A stretch of 64,000 nucleotides of DNA. Source: Plantago ovata (Eukaryota > Streptophyta > Magnoliopsida > Lamiales > Plantaginaceae). Location: positions 112,025,397 through 112,089,396 of the forward strand of contig CM051456.1 in the NCBI GenBank assembly GCA_028274465.1, given 5' to 3'. Shown in pieces: positions 63,841 through 64,000 of this stretch. Position numbers and translations under genes: made by a program. Below the pieces are notes generated by a model that was given only the letters and a program-made list of their open reading frames with translations, did not search any database and was not told the origin of the DNA. Numbering within the stretch: the stretch's first letter is position 1; each line of letters opens with the position of its first letter.

Positions 63841-64000
63841 ATAGTTTGGTGGGACACTTGAATACTTGTATGAGTTGTATCTATTTGAAATTAAATATAC
63901 AGAGTAGTATATATAAATCATTTTAGAGCAATGTTTGTGCCATTACAGTACATGGCAAGATTCTATTATAAACTCGGTTTATGAGTAAGTTCATAAACTT

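Noticed and set aside
63735..63926. ORF with a 16-residue repeat
   Set aside because: Caused by a recent 48-bp tandem duplication in non-coding DNA.

Overview
The window is nuclear DNA from a flowering plant, most likely a eudicot. It is AT-rich, its genes have many GT..AG introns, and it encodes plant-specific families (a FAR1-related protein, an EREX/EREL-type PX protein and a defensin-like peptide). It also carries typical plant repeats: TRIMs with an initiator-Met tRNA primer-binding site, hAT and Stowaway-type MITEs, LINE remnants and a solo LTR. I cannot name the species from the sequence alone. Nothing bacterial, viral or organellar was recognised.

Layout: 1-300 holds the edge of a decayed minus-strand coding region. 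At 1.7-4.7 kb lies a FAR1-related sequence gene whose coding exon is intact. 5.2-16 kb is a repeat graveyard: an F-box pseudogene, a LINE reverse-transcriptase remnant, an RNase H fragment, a ~2.1 kb solo-LTR candidate and a few unrecognised ORFs. 16.9-22.5 kb holds two minus-strand genes, the checkpoint clamp subunit HUS1 and a BED/hAT-transposase-derived (RICESLEEPER/DAYSLEEPER-like) gene. 22.8-25.3 kb has a foldback MITE, a TRIM and a duplicated copy of the next gene's promoter/leader.

25.3-43.4 kb is the gene-dense core: an 11-exon EREX/EREL-type PX-domain gene (+), the 9-exon SRP54 gene (-) tail-to-tail with it, and the 8-exon DNA polymerase V/MYBBP1A-like gene (+) divergent from SRP54. 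All three were assembled exon by exon with consistent phases, giving about 700, 494 and 1306 aa. 45.7-49.0 kb holds a CUE-domain gene (-) with an ~800 bp hAT element in an intron and a puzzling reading-frame break. 50.8-51.3 kb holds a two-exon defensin-like secreted peptide. 56.0-57.7 kb holds a six-exon adenine phosphoribosyltransferase (-). The last 6 kb is gene-free and repeat-rich: a GGCTCG-rich foldback element, a second LINE tail, a 10-bp minisatellite and two TRIM families.

The genes are independent eukaryotic loci, not an operon. Several are housekeeping genes (SRP54 in co-translational targeting, POL5 in ribosome biogenesis, HUS1 in the DNA-damage checkpoint, APRT in purine salvage). 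Four gene starts (HUS1, BED/hAT, POL5, CUE) carry a telo-box-like TAGGGTTT motif. I found no clear unprecedented multi-gene system. The most useful leads are the CUE frame break, the duplicated EREL promoter, the TRIM copies with internal tandem duplications next to their primer-binding sites, and a split, unrecognised coding-like region at 52.6-54.0 kb.
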